Source of the DNA: Warburgia ugandensis | Lineage: Eukaryota > Streptophyta > Magnoliopsida > Canellales > Canellaceae | Direction: 5' to 3' | DNA: 64,000 nucleotides | Assembly (NCBI GenBank): GCA_035236585.1 | Contig: CP141127.1 | Span: forward strand, 70,289,495-70,353,494 | In this document: one piece after another, positions 36,584 through 47,849 of the stretch | Layout: each line of letters opens with the position of its first letter | How positions within the stretch are numbered: the first letter of the stretch is position 1 | The notes under the pieces: generated by a model | Told to the model about the DNA's origin: nothing | Databases searched by the model: none | What the model saw: only the letters and a program-made list of their open reading frames with translations | Position numbers and translations under genes: made by a program

Positions 36584-38280
36584 ATGCCACCTAAGAGAGT
36601 AAACAGACATACGACTCAAAGTTCTTTAGATAGCAATATGGAGGATTCATCAATAAATAGTATGGAGGAAATGATGATAAGAGTATTGAGGATTCTTCTT
36701 CCTTATATTTAACAGCCTCAAATCACATCACCTCTTGTTGAAGTATTAAGTGCTTCGGTTCAGGCTCAACCTGAAGCACGACCCAGAACATCTACACCAA
36801 GACAAGATATTCCAACACCAATACAGGATCATTCTTCACCTATACCAAGTGGAGTAGTTGGGAATTCTCAATTGGCACCGGATAAAATAGACAAGATGAT
36901 GGAGAGATTCCAGAAGATGGTTATAGGATATAATGGCAAGGGTGATGCTGAGAAAGCGGAAGAATGGATTTATGAAGTAGAGAGAACTTTTGGTGTATTA
37001 TGTACTCTTTTAGAACTAAAGGTCAAATTTGCTACATACCTTTTAAAATAAGAGGCTACTTTTTGGTGGAGATCAGTCAACAAAACTTACTTTTCCAATT
37101 TTGAAGAAACTACTTAGGAAGAATTTAAGGAAGTGTTTAACAACAAGTATTTTCCCATTCATGTGTGATTAAGAAAGGAGAAAGAATTTCTGGATCTATG
37201 ACAAGGACATCTCTCAGTTGTAGATTATGATAATAAATTCACCTAGTTAAAGAGATTTGTAGCACATGTTTGTGACACCAAAAGACATACTGTTGATCAA
37301 TTCCTAGAAGGATTGCACATTGGACAGAAGATAAAGGTGATGGGTACTAAACTCATAGCTCTTACAGAATGTGTAGAAATGGCCTCAAAATTTGAAGAGG
37401 AGTATAAGAAAAACCAAACCACTAAGTTTGATGGAGGAGGAAACTTCAATCAAAGGCCTTTTGAGAAGGGCAAGAGACCTTTGAACAACTTCACACCTCC
37501 AAGAAATCAAGGGAATCATACAAAAAGAAGACCTTGTCCCAAATGTAGAAGATTCCACCCTGGGAATATATGTCCCAATCATGTACAACAACAACAACAA
37601 TGACCTCCTATCAAATGTTACAATTGTGGAGAGCTTGGACACATTTCCACTAACTGCAATGAACCATTGGCAATTAAGGAGGCAAAACCAGAGAATGTCC
37701 CTCGTCATCAAGGGAGGATATTCGCTATCACTGATGGCCAGGCTCAAACATCTAATGCAGTGATAGATGGTACATTACTCGTATCTAACAACCATGCCAA
37801 AGTATTATTTGATTCAAGATCTACACATTCTTTTATATCTTAAATATTTGCATTTAGTATACAATTGATGGTAAAAACTTGGGATTCAATCTATATATGA
37901 TAACTTTGGTTGGTAAAATAGTTAGACTATGGGAATATCTTCATGATGTACCTATTCAAGTACTGGGGAAAAGAATGGATATAGATCTTATTTTACTGAA
38001 CATGATAGAATTTGGCATCATATTGGGAATGGATTGGTTAGCAAAATACTCAGTAGTTATGGATTGTCACAAGGAGAAAGTCACATTTAGCATACCCAAA
38101 GGGGAAGTGTTAGTTTTGCATGGGAAACAAAATGACTTAGACACATCCATAATATCAACTATGAAGGCTGCCAAACACATATCCAAGGGATGTTAAGTAT
38201 TTCTAGCAATAGTGGTTGCTTTGGATGTTGAACAGACCAAAATAGAGGAAATTGACCTAGTCAAGGATTTTCAAGATTTT
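36584..38280 (+). pseudogene. Tekay gag-protease, with in-frame stops and one frameshift
   Basis: Gag builds the virus-like particle and the protease cuts the polyprotein. From ATG at 36,584 (MPPKRVNRHT) one frame runs to 37,843. It contains the gag core (FWWRSVNKTYFSNFEETT; FNNKYFPIHV), a basic region, and a CCHC knuckle CYNCGELGHISTNC at 37,616-37,657. The protease strand follows as LFDSRSTHSFIS at about 37,804-37,840, where the usual active-site D-S/T-G has become D-S-R. After a frameshift near 37,870 the protease continues with GIILGMDWLAKYSVVMDCHK and MKAAKHISKGC. Eight stops interrupt the first frame: 36,710, 37,049, 37,115, 37,166, 37,199, 37,244, 37,601 and 37,841. The sequence breaks at about 38,280 (VKDFQDF), just where RT should begin, at the inserted Tat LTR. 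Confidence 0.88.
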
Positions 38281-39152
38281 CAATTAAAAAAGACTGCAAT
38301 TTAACTAAACAAACATGAAAAATCAACTTTCCTAGACCAATTATTGTCAATTTCCTCAAATATGATATCTTAAATTGTGGTACATAGGGGAGACAAATAG
38401 TGGGAAAAAGATGAAAGAGGGATGGAGAGAGATGGAGAGAAGAGTGGGAGATGGTCTTGGTCGGGCTGAGCAGTGGTGCGGTAAGGAGACGAGGCTTGAA
38501 GGAACTTAACCAAGGTAGCATTGTGGAAGGAAACTAGAAAACAAAAGGGGGCGAGAGAGAGATGTGAAAGCTTGTTAAAGGCAAAAAAAATTGAAAGCAA
38601 TCAAGAACGATGGAGGAGGACAAACAAAAACTAAAAACTTCACTTGGGCTCCCCACCGTCCCTCTTATATAGCTTCCCCTCCTTCTAATTCTCTTCTCCC
38701 CCTCTTCCCTTTTCCATTCTTTGCTATGGTTAAGAAGTTTCCAACTTGGAAACTTCTTATAATTCCATTTTTTTTTTCTAATTTGAAGGCTTTCTATTCC
38801 CAAGTGATATCCTATTCAAAAAATCTGCTCCATAAAAATCAATTCTCTTTTAGGTAACCATTCTATCTTGCCTATTGATGGCTGATATGAACCTTTCACT
38901 ATTGATCTGAACCATCCTAGCTTCTTCTAGTTAATTTACAAAATAAAAGACTAAATTAGAGTAATCTAAACTGTACATTATACCTCTGATTAGCTCTGAT
39001 GATCATCTGACTGTTAAATTTGACAAATTACAGTTGGATGATCAATTTGAGCTAAATTTCATTTTTTATCTAAAAATTATCAAATTGATGAGTTAGATGA
39101 TCTAATTAAATGTTAAACTAGGAGTCATTTGGCCAAAATTAAACACTTAACA
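38281..39152 (-). repeat. 3' LTR of the Tat element, doubly deleted
   Basis: It matches 44,555-44,659 and then 45,778-46,518 of the other LTR. The outer end (about 190 bp) and an internal 1.12 kb are missing. The TATA motif (TATATAA on the minus strand) is kept at 38,665-38,671. The internal side ends ...TTAACA before the polypurine tract. Confidence 0.85.
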
Positions 39153-40836
39153 CACCCCCAACAATCATTTTGCTAGTCCTGAGCAAAACATGTGAAAAAT
39201 CATTTTTCAAAAATTGATACAAAGTGTCACTTTCATAGGTACTCATTATTGCATTTAGCACATGCAATAAGCCCTTGAACCCCTAGGTTACCCGTAGTGG
39301 ATGAGTTATGCCTCATGAGGGTTTGCAGTGAATATACCCACAAAATTCAATAAGGTCGAGTCCCTATTTTATCTCAGAGAATCCTCATTCATTGGCAATC
39401 TACTAGTTTTTCAAAACTTAATTGAGAAGATTTGACAATTTTACACATCTTACATATTAAAGACATTTTATTTGAGTTATTTATTGGACTGCATGTGTTG
39501 TAGTCACATGAATCTTGACTTCTAACTAGATATGCTTAAATTTAATTAGAAATATGTCTTGACCTTAAATCCTCACAAGTATACTCTCAGAAATGAAATT
39601 CTCAGCTAAGGTTTAACATATTTCTCTCAGTATGTGACCAAATCAAATAAGCTAATGATTCACATAAATTTTTGAATTCTTATGAGATAAAGGAAAGTGA
39701 TCCCTAAGAGTGGATGTCATTATCAAGAATATTAGGGGCCTTTTACCTTAATTCCTTCTTTTTATCTCCTCTTTAAGGCTATGTTCCACCTAAGATCAAT
39801 AGGTCTTTAACTAGGATAGATTCAGAAAAGAAGGGTATAAAGATTTCAAAGGTTCAAAATTGAGTAGAGGTCTTCAATGAATATCTATTAGGACAACTTT
39901 TCTTTTGGGTTGTACTTGAGGTGAATCTCTCTTTCAGATTTTGGTCTTTCTCTTTCAATTTCAATTTTTTTCTTTCACTTCTTTTTCTTTGACTTCTTTA
40001 GAAGAAAGCTAATTTTCATAGTTCTTTGACTTTTTTTCCTATTTTTGAACTTTTTCTACTAACTCTACTCATTTTGAAAATGGGCAGTTGTTATTTATTT
40101 TACTGACTTGTTCTGGATTAAGGTGAGTGGTTAAGAAAAGAAAGGATTAATACTAGGCTCAAAGGGGCTAATTAGTGGTATGTTATACTAGGTAGGCTTA
40201 TATCTTTATGTTGAGCAAGGATGACATATATCATTTCCTAGGTTTCCTAAAGCCTATGAAATTTAATGAATTTTTTTGGAATTAAGGCTATTTATTCTTG
40301 ATGTTTAACTAAAACAAGGATAACAAGATCACACTAAGTTATATACACTGAAGAAATTGTGGAATTACTTACAACTCTCTAAAAGAAGATAATATTTAAA
40401 CTCATTGGTTATAGGTCTCCACTGATTTTCCTCAAGGTCTCTAAGTCATTCCACTCTATTAGTCTTAACTATGTGCTGTGTGTAATTGGTTTTTGAGAAT
40501 TAACTTTCATACAATACTTTAACTCATGAATAATATGCAAAACTAATCATGTGCATTGCCATTAAGAGGTGAAAGCCATGAAATTACTAAATTATAAACA
40601 CCCAGTTCTCATCACAGTAAGGGAACTCTACCTTAAAATTTTTTTTTTCTTTCAAAAGTGTTAAGAAAATTTAAGAAAATTCAAAATCCCTATATGCATC
40701 TATGCCCTCCAACCTGAATGAAACATTGTCCTTGATGCTTGAAAAACATAGGATCATATATGGAAATTGAGTGATGCACTAAAAAATCTTGCATTGCCTC
40801 CCAGTAAGCGCTAAGTTTAATGTCTTTAGCCAAACA
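39153..40836 (-). other. 3' non-coding region of the Tat element
   Basis: On the minus strand, AAACTTAGCGCTTACTGGGA at about 40,797-40,818 followed by GGCAATGC is the block that normally follows integrase in Tat/Athila elements. Here it comes directly after the protease. The region ends with the polypurine tract TTGGGGGTG beside the LTR at 39,153. Confidence 0.75.
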
Positions 40837-43134
40837 TTAACAATTAAAGTTACAATGTGTAAGACAAGCCTCCAGTGGATCAAAGGTATATAATGGTGGT
40901 AGAACTTGTGGAATTAAATCTTCAATCATGTTGCAAGAGTCATCAAGATCTAATTGTTGATGGTTGACATTGAATACATTGAGCTCAACTTTCATATTGC
41001 CAAAGGATAATTGTAATACACTATTTCTACAATTTATGATTGCATTGGATGTTGCTAATAATGGATATCCAAGAATCACTAGGATTTGACTACTAGGGTC
41101 TACTTCAGGCTAGGTATCCAGGACAATGAAATTGATAAGGAAGTAAAATTGGTCCACCTGTATTAATACATGCGCAACCATACCACAAGGAATCTTAATT
41201 GATCTATCGGCTAACTATAATGTGGTGTTGGTTGGCTTAAGCTCACTAAGCCCTAGTTTCTTATAGACAGAATATGGCAATAGATTAACACTAGCCCCTA
41301 AGTCAAGTAATGCCCCATTTATGACATGATCTTCTATAATACAAGAAATTGTAAGCCATCTTAGATCCCTAAATTTTGTTGGGGTCTTGTGTTGAATTAA
41401 GGAGCTCACTTGCTCTGTGAGGAAGGCTTTCTTTTGCACATTAAGCTTTCTCTTTGTAGTGCAGAGCTCTTTAAGAAATTTGCCGTAAGACGTAATATCC
41501 TTTATAGAATTTAAGAATGGAATATTGATTTGTACATGTTTAAACACTTCTATTATCTCATTCAAATTTGTTCCTTTCTTAGCCTAGTTAAGTAATTGAG
41601 GGAATGGGGCTTTAGGCACATAGGGTGCCTCCACTACAGGTTCTATTGGGTTTTTCTATCTCTTCTCTTTCTTTTGTATTTTAGTTGCCTCCTTGTCCTC
41701 TGTAGTTTCTTTAGCCTACCCTTCTTCGTTATCGATCTGACGATCGCTCCTAAGGGTGGTTATGGACTTGGCATGCTCATGAGGGTCAAGGTTTTTAGAA
41801 CTTGACCCTATCTCAATTTGGCCCTTATGGTTAGGTATGGATTGACTAGGGAACTGACTCTTTTTTTCTGTTATGTAGTTCAGCTAACAATTGGCTTACC
41901 TGCATGTTTAGTTTGGCTAAGGCTTGGGAATTGATATTCTAGAATTGGTTCAGAGACCTTTTTGTTTCTTCATTGTGTTTTGTTATCATGCTCTCAATTC
42001 TATCCTCTAAAGATGGTTTCTTTGGTTGCTGAGGTTATTTGAAGCTAGGTGGTTGTTGAGGAACTATAGGCCTAGGAGGAAAATTTTGGGTAGGGGGTTC
42101 ACTGGTGGTCCCCCTTGGTGATTATTCTTTGACCAGGAAAAATTGGGATGCCTAGCCCATTTAGGATTGTAGGTCTCAGAATATGGGTTGATACTAGGTT
42201 GGTGATATGCATTCAATTGCATTCGCTTGGTTTATAAGATATTTAGGGAATACTTTAATGGATAGACAAGCTGAGTTTAAATGAGCTGGACTAGAACAAG
42301 TTGCGCATACCTCTTATGGAGGTTTATGGGATAATGTAGCATCCATGAAAGATTGAAACATAGTTTCAAGTTTGTCCATTTTTCCACCTAATTTTTTAGA
42401 GACAGAGTCGAGCTTATGGGATAGATCAGTATGCACTCCTACCTCATATAGACCTCCTTTCTTAGTGGATTGGTTAGTTCTTTCTCACCTATTTAAATAA
42501 TCCCTTTGCTAAGAATTATTGGCCACTGTCTAAAAGAATTCCTATGCCTCACTTTCATCCTTTAACATGAGGTCTCTCCACTCGCTGCATATATCATTTT
42601 TCTACTTTGAGGCATCAATGCCTCATAGAAGTATTGAACATGCATCCATTTCTCAAATCCATGACGAGGGCATTTCTGCAGTAGTTCATTCCATCGTTCT
42701 CACATTTGTAATATTGTTTATCATCCCTTTGTTGAAAATTGATAATTTCATGATAAAGGGCATTTGTTTTGTGAATAGGGAAGAACTTTTTCAAAAACTT
42801 CTTAGACAATTGGTCCCATGTATGTATGGAACCTACCTTCAAGGAATTAAGCCATGACTTGTGAGAGCAGGAATAGCCTAAGCCTAATAGAATCATTTGA
42901 AAAGTTTTGAACCCTAAATGTGGCACAAATATCAAGAAACTCCTTGATATGTAGGCAGGGGTCTTCTTAGTCTCAATCATAAAAAGTAGGGAGTGATTGA
43001 ATGAATCCGAGCTTTAACTCAAAGTGGTCGGCATTTGTGGGAGGTAAAGCTATGCAGGATGGGGTATTAAGTTCTAGAGGTGCATAGAAATCTCTAATTA
43101 TTTTGTTCTCAATCTCTACTGGTGGTTTAGCCAT
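40837..43134 (-). pseudogene. Tat-type gag-protease, frameshifted
   Basis: The start MAKPPVEIENKII lies at 43,134. The capsid-type gag region at 42,615-42,980 contains SWLNSLKVGSIHTWDQLSKK and KKFFPIHKTNALYHEI. A proline-rich linker and coiled LNMQVSQLLAEL-like text follow at about 41,880-42,060. The protease at 41,215-41,565 has AFLTEQVSSLIQHKTPTKF and the active-site block LLDLGASVNLLPYSVYKKLG. The last domain at 40,837-41,079 reads ILGYPLLATSNAIINCRNSV. Several frame changes and stops separate these pieces, so it makes no full polyprotein. The coding part ends at LTHCNFNC, and the 3' non-coding region follows at once with no polymerase genes. Confidence 0.87.
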
Positions 43135-44342
43135 GGGGATAGGAACTAGGTTTCTTTCCCCTTGTCGTTGGATGCGTTGAATCTCTAGGTCTAAAGGTAC
43201 TAACTCTAAGTTCGGAGATCGACGCCCTTATATAAACTAGACTAATCTAAAATGTCCTAATTTAAATGCTGACTCTAACTCTACATGATGCATAAACAAA
43301 ATGCACAGTCAAACAATCCTTAGGCTAATAAGAAATATTTTGACTTTCTTGAATTTGTGTGGGGACAATGCTTTTAAATTAGCCTAATCTAGTGCTACTC
43401 GTCGCCTTCAAATTTGATTATTGCTTACTAGTTAGGTTCTGCACAAGGTGGTTTATTTAATCCTTATGTAAGGAAGTATTTAGACCTCAATAAACGTCAA
43501 CAGAAGGTGTGGGAAAGTCACTTGGATTATAAGACACCCACTATAACCATGGTGCTCAGAAGCCACTAGAGTGATAATAGCTTGTGTCTTAATAAGAGGG
43601 TCCTACGAGAATGTGATGGCCCTATAGGTCTCTTCTAATTGATTTTCGATTAATTTGAAAGGCAGGGTTGCGCGCTTGTGGTGATTATCCAAGGTGGGCT
43701 AAGTTGTGGTAATGAAATCAACCCTTGATCTTGTAGGGTCGGGTGCCCTTACTAATTAATTTTCAATTTCCATGGCATTTTGATCAATATATATATCACC
43801 TTAAAGCATTAAACGTGCCCTAAGAATGAAATTAAAATAGTAAACTAATGTAAAACCCTAAAGTGCAACAATTATCAAATCTGCTTTCTATATTCAATTA
43901 TTCTACCAAATAATGCAAGATTATTCTAAATGCAAACCCTAATCTAGGAAATAAAGGGAATGAGGGATACTTACAGTGGGTTTTTTTATGAAGATCAAGT
44001 GTGGGCCACCTTATCCCACACTTACCTTGCATTATACAACCATTTTAAAATTGAAATGGAAATTGAAAATTACAAAGGAGCCTCACTACAAGATTCACTC
44101 AAAAGAAAAGGAAAATCCTACTCTAGGAAAGCAGGAAAATTTCTATTTTGATGAAGATCTACTTGCCAATTTCCTCCACTTTCTAATTTCTTAAAAATGA
44201 AAAATAGATATAAGTATCAAATTTAGGAAACAAGGTGATAAGAAAATTGAAAAATGCACCTAAAAATGCCTATAATGCTAAAACAATGCAATCACTAATA
44301 TTTTTGGATTTTTAATTAAAATTAAAAAAAACTCTGTTGCGG
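43135..44342 (-). other. Leader of the Tat element
   Basis: Non-coding region between primer site and gag start. On the minus strand, 43,404-43,573 resembles a segment of the Tekay LTRs (34,409-34,580 and 62,145-62,308), including CACTCTAGTGG and TGAGGTCTAAA words. The rest is AT-rich with no recognised signal. Confidence 0.6.
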
Positions 44343-44361
44343 GTCCTCAGCAACGTAAACT
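44343..44361 (-). other. Degenerate Tat-type primer binding site
   Basis: The minus strand reads AGTTTACGTTGCTGAGGACC followed by CGCAACAGAG. This resembles the Tat primer site TTGGCGCCGTTGCCGGGGA with several changes. Confidence 0.5.
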
Positions 44362-46518
44362 TGTTGTATTTTTGCAAGTACACGGGCTATTATAGTGTAG
44401 TGTGTACAAGTACGGGTCGATCCCAGAAGGAGTCGCTTTAAGAAATTGGAGTTTTAATAAAATTTAATTACTCAAAAATTAAAATTAAATGAAAAAAATT
44501 AACAACAAGTCCAATTAAACTTCATATGGGTTTAATCAATGAAAATTACACAAATTCAATTTAAAAAAGACAGCAATTTTACTAAAGAAACATGAAAAAA
44601 TACTTCCCTAGACCAATTATCATCAATTTCCTCAAATTTGATATCTTAAATTGTGATATGCCTTCATCAATGTCTTTCTGGTACTTTTGATTGATGATCC
44701 ACCCAATGGATTAGGCAGATTCCCAAAAATCTAAGAGATCTGGCTAAATAATGGTTTTGGGATTTGGATGGTTTAGTTCACTTTTTGGATTTCTAATTTA
44801 AGATCAGGGACATTAATCAAGTCAAGGGATGTCCTAAGAATATAATCTAAAAATTAATTAAAGATTTGATATGAAATAAAGGATAAATAAAGAGATCTTT
44901 ATTGTTAAGGCTAACCTATTGATTAGGTTAAGCCTTAATTAAATTAGCTCAAATTATATAGTTATTAGATAATAGATCATAGTTAAATTAAAAAGGGAAT
45001 AGTAGCAGGGACACAGATGTCATTAAAAAAATAACACATATGAAATTAAATAATATTTGTATAGGGCAAAAATGGAATTTTTCTTGAAACTTCCTTCTTT
45101 TTCCCATAAATTGAATTTCAATTGAAATAGAGGAATTGATGGAGAACATCGATGATGCCAGAGAAGATGGAGAAGCTGAGGAAGGAAAGTGGCCGATGAA
45201 GATGGGTGGTGCATGCCTGAGCTGTGCGATACCAGCTTGGACAAGGGGGAGATGATGGTGTTGGACTGGTTCAGTGTTAAGGAAGACGGTGACACCATGG
45301 AAGCAAATTGGGCTAAGTAGTGCTGGGGCAGTGAAGCTTGGAACAGAAAGATGGTAAGAGGGGCTGGGAATGTTGGGCTGCATTAAGAGGATGACAGCAT
45401 TGAATGTCATCCGATGCGATGGAATAGAGGTTGCAGACGTGAGTGAAATCAGATGGTGTGCGAATCAAAATAGAAATGGGGGAAAGAAGAAGAAAAAAGA
45501 ATGATGAAAAAGTAGAGGATGGGTGCAGCTTTGGTGTGGAGACATGATGGAGAAGGGAGCATGTACTATGCGGAACAGGGATGCAGGAGATGCCTGGGTG
45601 TCGAATCAAGACTCGTGATTAGTGGGGATTGGTAGAGGAAAAAAATGGTGATAGGTGGGATTGTCTGGTCATGACAGACATGGGAAAAAAAAAAACAAGA
45701 AGAGGGAGGATGGAACTGGGTGCATGACAGAATGCATGGTGAGTGGTGAAGCAAATGGAGGCTGGGCTATGATGCGGTATACAGGGGAGACGAATAGTGG
45801 GAAAAAGACGAAAGAGGGATGGTGAGAGATGGAGAGAAGAGTGGGAGATGGTCTTGGTCAGGTTGAGCAGTGGTGCAGTAAGGAGATGAGGCTTGAAGGA
45901 ACTTAATAGAGGTAGCATTGTGGAAGGAAACTGGAAAACATAGGGGGGGGGTTGAGAGAGAGATGTGAAAGACTATCAAAGGCAAAAAAAATTGAAAGCA
46001 ATCAGGAATGATGAAGGAGGACAAATAAAAATTAAAAACTTCCCTCGTGCTCCCCTCCTTCCCTCTTATATAGCTTTCCCTCCTAATTCTCTTCTCCCCC
46101 TCTTTCCTTTTCCATTCCTTTCTATGGTTAAGAAGTTTCTAAGTTATTTTGTTGGCTTTCTATTCCCAAGTGATATCCTATTAAAAAAAGATGCTCCATG
46201 AAAATCAATTCTGTTTTAGGTAACCATTCCATCTTGCCTGTTGATGGGTGATCTACACCATTCACTTTTGATCTAATCCATCCTAGCTTTTTCTAATTAA
46301 TCTATAAAATAAAAGACTAAATTAGAGTCATCTAAATCATACATTATACCTCTGATTAGCTCTTATGATCATCTGATCGTTAAATTTCATAAATTACTAT
46401 TGGATGGTCAATTTGAGCTGAATTTTATTTTATATTTAAAAATCATCAAATTGATGAGTTAGATGATCTAATTAAATGCTAAACTAGGGGTCATTTGGCC
46501 AAAATTAAACACTTAACA
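44362..46518 (-). repeat. 5' LTR of the Tat element
   Basis: It is 2,157 bp. On the minus strand it starts TGTTAAGTGTTTAATTTTGG and ends GTACTTGCAAAAATACAACA. TATATAA lies on the minus strand at 46,066-46,072, in GCTATATAAGAGGG. The end text (TTTGCAAGTACACGGGCTAT on plus) recurs in the Tat LTR at 57,528 and, less exactly, at 49,245. Confidence 0.85.
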
Positions 46519-46995
46519 ACTGGTAGGATACTAGTGAAGATTTATTGAATGGTTTTCTTATATAGCTCTCTCTCATAGCTATATTGGCTAGAAAAGGGGT
46601 ACAATTTACTTGGACAGATGAGTGTGAAAATAGTTTCCAAGAGTTGAAAAAGAGATTGACTACGGCACCAATTTTAACCTTACCATTAGGGAGTGGGGGT
46701 TATGAAATATACCGTGATGCTTTAGGAAAAGGGTTAGGGAGTGTATTAATGCAAAATGGAAAAGTCATTGCATATGCTTCATGACAACTAAAGAAGTACG
46801 AAATGAATTACCCAATACATGACCTAAAACTTGTGGCAGCAGTGTTTGCCTTGAAAATTTGGGGACATTACTTGTACGGTGAAAAGTTCAATGTATTCAT
46901 TTATCACAAAAGCCTTAAGTACATTTTCACTCAGGCTAATCTGAATATGAAACAACGTAGATGGATGGAGTACATCAAAGATTATGATTGCCTAT
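46519..46995 (+). pseudogene. Tekay RT end and RNase H, continuation of the interrupted pol
   Basis: The stretch starts with the last RT helix (RFIEWF). RNase H text follows: GVQFTWTDECENSFQELKKR, APILTLPLGSGGYEIYRDA, GLGSVLMQNGKVIAYAS, a TGA at 46,782, then [18 protein letters not shown] and [14 protein letters not shown]. RNase H removes the RNA strand during reverse transcription; the first aspartate (YRDA) is kept. The stop and a frame change near 46,580 kill it. It is interrupted at 46,996 by a reverse LTR piece before the usual YHPGKAN segment. Confidence 0.88.
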
Positions 46996-46996
46996 A

Positions 46997-47832
46997 GTGC
47001 CGCGTGGCGCGCACGTTGCACCATGCGTCGCGCCTGGCTGTGATGCGTGTCACGTGCGTCTCTGTCCTGTCGTGGGTCATCGTTACTGGGGACGATGACC
47101 AGACTGGTTCACCGTCGTTGGAGACGCCTGCCAGAGTCTAGTCGCCAATGACCCCAGGTGCTCCGTTTTTTACAATTTTTACACCTATTTGTCTAGTTTT
47201 TCACGTACATTCCATTTCCACTCTCCATTTTCACAAATTCATTCATTTTCTACCAATTTTTTTTTTATGATTTTTGTTTCATTTCTAAAAACCCTTACCT
47301 ACTATTTTTGGGGTTTCTAACATCTCTAGTTGTCCGATCACCCTGAAATTTTATGGGTGTGTTCCTTGCATTGTTATGTTAAGGATGAACAGTCTAGATC
47401 CCCATCTGATACCGTTACATCGACTTATTCCAAGGCAATAGTAACTCACTAAACACATCGAAAAATGGCAGTTTGCACCATTTTTCGGCGCTGAACAAAG
47501 GAGAATCAGGGGAGGGGGAATAGAGGTGACCTACCTGAGTTGTTCTGTCACCAATGCCCCTAGAATTCTAGCTTCCTCATCGGATTGTCGCTGGGGATAC
47601 GTTTTCCGATGGCGGGTTCTGGGAAACGAGAGAAGGGGGAGTGTCCGGAGAGGGGGGGGGGCAAGTGCATTTAAGGCACCCCAATTCCCCCCCTACCCCT
47701 CTTCTCTTAATTTCATATATATATTATTATCATTATCATTATTATTTTTTGTTTTTGTTTTTATTTTATTTTATCATATTATTATTCTCACAAATAAATG
47801 TTTCCTAAAATGCTAAAATGGTGAATGTTACA
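46997..47832 (-). repeat. LTR fragment, reverse orientation
   Basis: On the minus strand it starts TGTAACATTCACC at 47,832 and runs into a G-rich leader-like region (about 47,640-47,690) and a GC-rich end near 47,000. It is cut at 46,996 against the RNase H remnant. The TGTAAC start and the layout resemble the other Tekay-like LTRs, but it aligns with none of them over its length. Confidence 0.6.
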
Positions 47833-47849
47833 GAATTTTATTTTTCAAG

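Larger units (their letters stand above)
38281..46518 (-). mobile_element. Tat-type Ty3 element lacking pol, nested in the Tekay element
   Basis: Two LTRs in direct orientation (38,281-39,152 and 44,362-46,518) bound a 5.2-kb internal region read on the minus strand: primer site, leader, gag, protease, then the 3' non-coding region with polypurine tract. No RT, RNase H or integrase is present. The 3' (left) LTR has lost its outer end and a 1.1-kb internal piece. Its 5' LTR end TGTTAAGTGT abuts the resumed Tekay pol at 46,519. Confidence 0.85.
32792..46995 (+). mobile_element. Tekay (Del)-type Ty3 retrotransposon, decayed and interrupted
   Basis: Order: a 3.66-kb LTR, a degenerate tRNA-Met primer site, gag with CCHC knuckle, protease, then a minus-strand Tat insertion, then the end of RT and RNase H. 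Most of RT is missing, and integrase, any chromodomain and the 3' LTR are absent. The protease (GIILGMDWLAKYSVVMDCHK) and gag (MPPKR start) read as Tekay lineage. The LTR at 59,552 is related but visibly more divergent and is not its partner. Confidence 0.82.
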
